Of a stretch of DNA of 64,000 nucleotides, positions 60,131 to 64,000 are shown one piece after another (within the stretch, counting starts at the first letter, position 1; each line of letters opens with the position of its first letter). Under the pieces are notes generated by a model. It was not told where the DNA came from, ran no database searches, and saw only the letters and a list, made by a program, of their open reading frames with translations. The stretch is from Paraspadella gotoi (Eukaryota; Chaetognatha), in contig CM119264.1 of assembly GCA_051294375.1 (NCBI GenBank), positions 10,383,615 to 10,447,614 of the forward strand. The letters are read 5' to 3'. The position numbers and the translations under genes are program-made.

Positions 60131-62266
60131 CAGAATTAACAAAGGGGGTTTCATGGATCATTTAAATTTAACCTATAAAAACTAAAAGTCGATGGGTTCA
60201 TGTTCTTAACTCTGACCTTTTTCCACAGAAAAATCACCCTGGAGAGAAAACGTAGCAGGTCGGCAAACCTGGATCTTTTTTATGACTTTCCCTTTTCACT
60301 TTTTTTTGCGTTTTATAGTTTTGTTTTAAGTTTTAATCCAAATATTAGAAAAATACACCGTTTTTAAAACTAGTTATTTTGATCTTAAAAAAAAAAGAAA
60401 CTTTCGAGCTTCTACTTTTTTCTAATGGATCACCGTCATTGATCTCGATTAATTCTGCTCCCAAAGATTTCAGAATAAGATATTCGCCTTGAACATGTTG
60501 CTTTTATCGAAAAAGAGAAAAAAAATGGTTGCCAGTTGTTGGGAATTGTGAAAATATCATCGCTTTTCGGTAAGTCGGGACAGAAATAGTTTGAACAAAG
60601 AAAGTCGGAGATGCCCACGATAACTTTGCTGATCCGTTAATCATTAATAATTTAATTCATAATTAAATCATAAATGTCCCTTACAATATTTTGGTCAATC
60701 TTTCTCCCTTACAATCATAGCCAGCGCCGGTCATTTTATCTCATTACTTTTGGTATTTTTTGAAACCGACTCGGCAGTTGTTTTATGAACTTTTTTTTTG
60801 GATTAACGTCGCTCATCTGAAAACCGTTGTTTTTACACTTATATTTTTGTCACGATATTGCCACTTTCTGCCACCGAAAATGTACGTCTCCTTGTAAGAA
60901 ATTCGCGTTCTACACTTAGCGGAGATTCTTTAGTAATTGAGACTCTTGTCAAAACTATTTTTGGATGGACGATGCTTTGAACTCCTTGGAACCCAAGCGT
61001 GGAGATTGAAGGTCTTTTGCAGAAATAGTGTCGAATGACCAGCAATTCCACTTTAAATTGAATTGTCTGAGTTGAAATGAGTTACTTTAAATAGAAAAAA
61101 ACCAAAAATTACGTTAATCAATTTAATATTAATTTTAATTTAATATTAATTAACGGCTCAATGATCGTAGGCAGATCCGTCATTGTTTACTCAAAATTCG
61201 TTTCTCCTCCGCTCAGGGTCAATATTTTAAGATCGCTCCATCTCCTTTTTTTTTTTTACTTCCTACCTCTCTTTCTCTTTTATTATTTCTTTTCATTCCT
61301 TATCATATCTTCTTTTTCTTTTCTTCCCCCCCAACTTTCCTGCCAATCGTAGATTCCGTCCGTACGTTTCTTCTCCTTAAACGCGGAATCGTAGGAAGAA
61401 GTCGGAGAAAATGAGAGAAGGGGGATTTTCGGTAGAGAGGTAAATGACTACGGAACCTCAATGATCATGGTCGGTTTCTGTCTATTCTTTTCTGTCTTTC
61501 TTTTTGTTCTTCTTTCTCTTTCCTTTCTTTCTTTCTTTTCTTTTTTCCTTTTTTCCTTCTTTCTTTTCTTTTCTTTTCTTTCTTCTTCTTATTTTTTCTT
61601 TCTTTCTTTCCTTTTCTTTCCTCTGTCATCATTTCTAGATCCTCTCTCCTCTCTCTTCTGTGATCCCTCTTCTTATCTCATCTCTCCTCTCCTGCATCTC
61701 CTTCTCTCCTCTCTCTCTCTCCCTTCTCCTCTTCCCTCTATTCTCTCTCTCTCTCTCTCTTCATCCAAATTTCAATTTCTTCTCTCTCACGCTCAACAAC
61801 ACCGGCGATTTCTTTCTGATTTTCCTTTTAATTTTCATTTCCTTCTGTTTACTCGTCCGCTCTTTTCTCCTTTTTGTTATAGCCTTTTTTTTCCCCCCCC
61901 CCCTCCGCCCCCCATTCCTCGTCTCCGGGCTCCGGCTTCTTTTTCCCTTCTCATGGTGTCGATTTTTCAGTTTCTGTTGACTCCTTAATTTCTATTTTCA
62001 TTTTTCTTCTCGGCTTAAATTTGTCTTCTCTCTCTAACCCGTCGATCCTATGGTAAATCTTTACTCTTCAATTACTGCACTATAGTATGTATATTTGATA
62101 GTTTTGCTAATTGAATATTTGACATTCTTTCTACACTTTCTCTCTGCAACTCCGCCTTTTTTGCCGAAGTTAATTCATATTTGATTCAAATTAAAATAAT
62201 TATAATATTTTCCTTAATTTTCTTAAGATTTTTTCTTTTCGTCGCTTCGATCTTTGACCACGCGGC
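60131..62266. other. Non-coding; pyrimidine-rich 61240-61770
   Basis: AT-rich unique sequence to about 61190, then long T/CT-rich tracts (61240-61345, 61480-61775) that create Phe/Ser/Leu frames. Just before the ATG at 62267 the sequence turns CpG-rich. Confidence 0.5.
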
Positions 62267-62422
62267 ATGGGCGCGCCGACCATGACGCCACCCCGAAACG
62301 CGTCGACGTCTGGCGTCCTTCTCGTCGTCGTTAGCGTCGCCTTCGTTTATTTTTCACTGATTCCAATTTGCGACGGAGCGGATTCGTCGTCCTCGTTATC
62401 GTCGTCATCGTCATCTCTGCCT
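62267..62422 (+). CDS. Secreted precursor candidate, exon 1 (signal peptide)
   Basis: The ATG lies in a strong context (GCGGCATGG). The first 38 residues form a textbook signal peptide: a basic start (TPPRNAS), a hydrophobic core (VLLVVVSVAFVYFSLI) and a small-residue end (ICDGA^D), followed by a Ser-rich stretch. The proposed donor is CCT|GTAATG, which ends the exon in phase 0 after 52 codons; the GTAATG donor is only fair. Reading on without splicing gives a stop at 62465. The next supported exon (63092) begins in phase 0, so the two join in frame, although the 321-N gap could hide further exons. The family is not recognised. A membrane or secreted role follows from the signal peptide. Confidence 0.5.
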
Positions 62423-62749
62423 GTAATGATAAAAACTAATCAAAATTACGACGGTTATGTTATTTGACTTATTAGAAGAAAATTGAATTTCATGGTTACA
62501 TTACTATTCCCATCCTAAATTGAGTTTCCACAAAATTCTTTCATTTCCACTGCATTAACAGTATTTTGCCGACGATCTACTGAAGGAGTAAGGTTGCCCA
62601 TTTTTCATCGCAATCCGATTTTTAGCCTTTTTTTTTTCTATTAGGTTTGCTTAGACAGGGTAATCCTAACGGATTCCAAACTCACCTCTCTTTTCGCTCA
62701 AAGGACTCCTAATCTCGTTCACGGATGGACGCTCACAGATTTGCATGAG

Positions 62750-63070
62750 NNNNNNNNNNNNNNNNNNNNNNNNNNNNNNNNNNNNNNNNNNNNNNNNNNN
62801 NNNNNNNNNNNNNNNNNNNNNNNNNNNNNNNNNNNNNNNNNNNNNNNNNNNNNNNNNNNNNNNNNNNNNNNNNNNNNNNNNNNNNNNNNNNNNNNNNNNN
62901 NNNNNNNNNNNNNNNNNNNNNNNNNNNNNNNNNNNNNNNNNNNNNNNNNNNNNNNNNNNNNNNNNNNNNNNNNNNNNNNNNNNNNNNNNNNNNNNNNNNN
63001 NNNNNNNNNNNNNNNNNNNNNNNNNNNNNNNNNNNNNNNNNNNNNNNNNNNNNNNNNNNNNNNNNNNNNN
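62750..63070. other. Assembly gap, 321 N
   Basis: An N run inside the proposed intron between exons 1 and 2. It may conceal an exon. Confidence 1.
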
Positions 63071-63091
63071 CCGCCTTTACATTTCCTACAG

Positions 63092-63281
63092 CGCGGGCGA
63101 CTCGAGAGGCAAAGATCGAAAAGGTTATCTTCATATTCGAACGTCGAGGACGCCCAAAGCCCGGATGTCGCTGCACCTGACGGTATAAGCTCAAATGTCG
63201 TAAAACGCAACGAGAGAGGCCCGGATGTAACGCGAATTTCCGACAAACACCCGAACGCCGCGGATCGAAGCGTTGCGGTCG
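63092..63281 (+). CDS. Secreted precursor candidate, exon 2 (RSKR furin-type site)
   Basis: The acceptor TTTCCTACAG ends at 63091 and a perfect donor GTAAGT starts at 63282. Of the three frames, the one starting at 63092 is open throughout (190 bases, phase 0 to phase 1). It begins RGRLERQRSKR, giving a consensus furin cleavage site R-x-K-R about 11 residues in. A second dibasic KR follows about 26 residues later (SSNVVKR) and leaves a hydrophilic segment. Such spacing is typical of processed precursors, but no known peptide or hormone motif is visible. The high CpG and GC3 content matches exon 1. Confidence is limited by the gap just upstream. Confidence 0.45.
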
Positions 63282-63439
63282 GTAAGTGGGAAACGTCGTC
63301 GTTGTTCTCGTCCTCTTCGTCGTCGTCGTCGTCGGAGAAACGAAAAAAGGTCTCACGGTTGAGGACGTGGCAGCGGCGTCATTTTGGGATGAACGGGACC
63401 GAGGTTGCCCATGTTGTCCTCGTTGTCGTCCTTGCAGAG

Positions 63440-63672
63440 GCCTGTCCCAATCTCAATCGATGAATTTTTACGCAGAAAATTTGGAAATTTTTCAACGTCG
63501 ACGAAATCGCGACGACAACAGCGACGATCGTCATCATCTGGACGACAAGGGAACCGTCATTATCGACAACGCAACCGACAAACGCTTCGTCAATCGCACG
63601 GCGGGAAACGCTAATGGCACCAAGGTCAAATTTGAATCAGAACGCGATAATTTGGGTTGGTTTTTTTTTTAA
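63440..63672 (+). CDS. Secreted precursor candidate, exon 3 (terminal)
   Basis: After a 158-base, CGT-rich intron, two adjacent AGs (TTGCAGAG) offer acceptors. Using the second one (exon from 63440) continues exon 2 in phase 1 for about 77 residues to a TAA at 63670-63672, while the first AG runs into a stop after 8 codons. The reading carries three N-glycosylation sequons (NAT, NRT, NGT) and another dibasic site (ATDKRFVNRT). Joined to exons 1 and 2 the model totals 579 bases, 192 residues. An alternative frame from the first AG (starting RPVPISIDEFLRRKFG) is also open but out of phase with exon 2. Confidence 0.35.
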
Positions 63673-63816
63673 GGGTTCGTCCTCGTGATTTTTAGAGATC
63701 TTGTGGAATGAACAATAATTTAGGGGTCCTTAAATCGGAAAAATTTGAATTGATTTCAGATTTTAAAAAATATACAATACTCTCCATAAAGGGACAATCT
63801 CAATCAAGCGGACGTC

Positions 63817-63822
63817 AATAAA
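63817..63822 (+). terminator. AATAAA polyadenylation signal
   Basis: AATAAA lies about 145 bases after the proposed stop codon, a normal 3' UTR distance. It is a short motif in AT-rich DNA, so chance is possible. Confidence 0.35.
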
Positions 63823-63942
63823 CGATAAACAATTACATCTCGATATGCGAGAATGAATTCATCGATTTAAACTTAAAGAGTTTATGGTCTTGAACTTACC
63901 AATATTGCAGAATTTTTGGATTTGATCGTAATTCACTTACCT

Positions 63943-64000
63943 TCTCAATCCGTCCTCCCTCGACTCACTCAGATCTCTGCCTCTAAAAAGTGGGTGCGGC
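63943..64000 (-). other. Possible minus-strand exon ending at a strong donor
   Basis: On the minus strand GAGAAG|GTAAGTGA gives a near-consensus donor with the exon edge at 63943. A second donor-like TTG|GTAAGTTC lies near 63900. The 58 bases available show no clear start codon, so this could be the 5' UTR exon of a gene that begins beyond the window. Confidence 0.25.

Overview
The window looks like intergenic and intronic DNA from an animal with a repeat-rich genome. The signs are split short exons with GTAAGT/GTGAGT donors, CCAAT-, YY1- and E2F-type promoter motifs, AATAAA signals, transposon-like insertions, and very many (GA)n, (CGT)n and poly-T tracts. Degenerate TTAGG-like stretches would suit an arthropod or another invertebrate, but nothing here fixes the phylum. 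There is no bacterial-style gene organisation, no rRNA, no tRNA I could support and no CRISPR array. Ten runs of N interrupt the sequence, five of them exactly 25 bases long.

Layout: 1-13.5 kb is low-complexity sequence. It contains one splice-bounded candidate exon at about 6.3 kb that can be read on either strand, a 541-codon low-complexity ORF, and a CCAAT-box cluster near 8 kb. From about 13.5 to 34.6 kb lies one giant inverted repeat: two arms of about 10.4 kb around a 236-base spacer. The arms carry promoter-like segments (CCAAT pairs, CAGCTG E-boxes, a CpG-rich block) and several minisatellites. 34.6-40.1 kb is mostly unique AT-rich sequence with a candidate first exon on the minus strand at 36.4-36.6 kb, placed below an E2F-like site. 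40.1-50.8 kb is a three-copy direct tandem repeat with a unit of about 4 kb. Copy 1 holds a 677-base terminal-inverted-repeat insertion with a 9-base target duplication, and copy 2 shows the empty site. Copy 3 holds a 578-base solo-LTR-like insertion. 50.8-62 kb is gap-ridden non-coding sequence with a 16-base-unit minisatellite near 59.5 kb. The right end (62.3-63.7 kb) has the best protein gene: three phase-compatible exons encoding a predicted secreted precursor of about 192 residues with a signal peptide, a furin-type RSKR site, dibasic KR sites and three N-glycosylation sequons.

A caution applies to the two largest structures. In the passages I aligned by eye, the palindrome arms and the tandem copies differ mainly by one-base insertions and deletions. 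Tandem copies 2 and 3 share a 351-base identical block of fast-mutating (GA)n DNA inside much noisier flanks. That pattern points to gap filling with uncorrected long reads, or to both haplotypes being placed end to end. The insertions in copies 1 and 3 nevertheless look biologically real. No pathway links the candidate genes, and no functional system could be reconstructed from the sequence alone.
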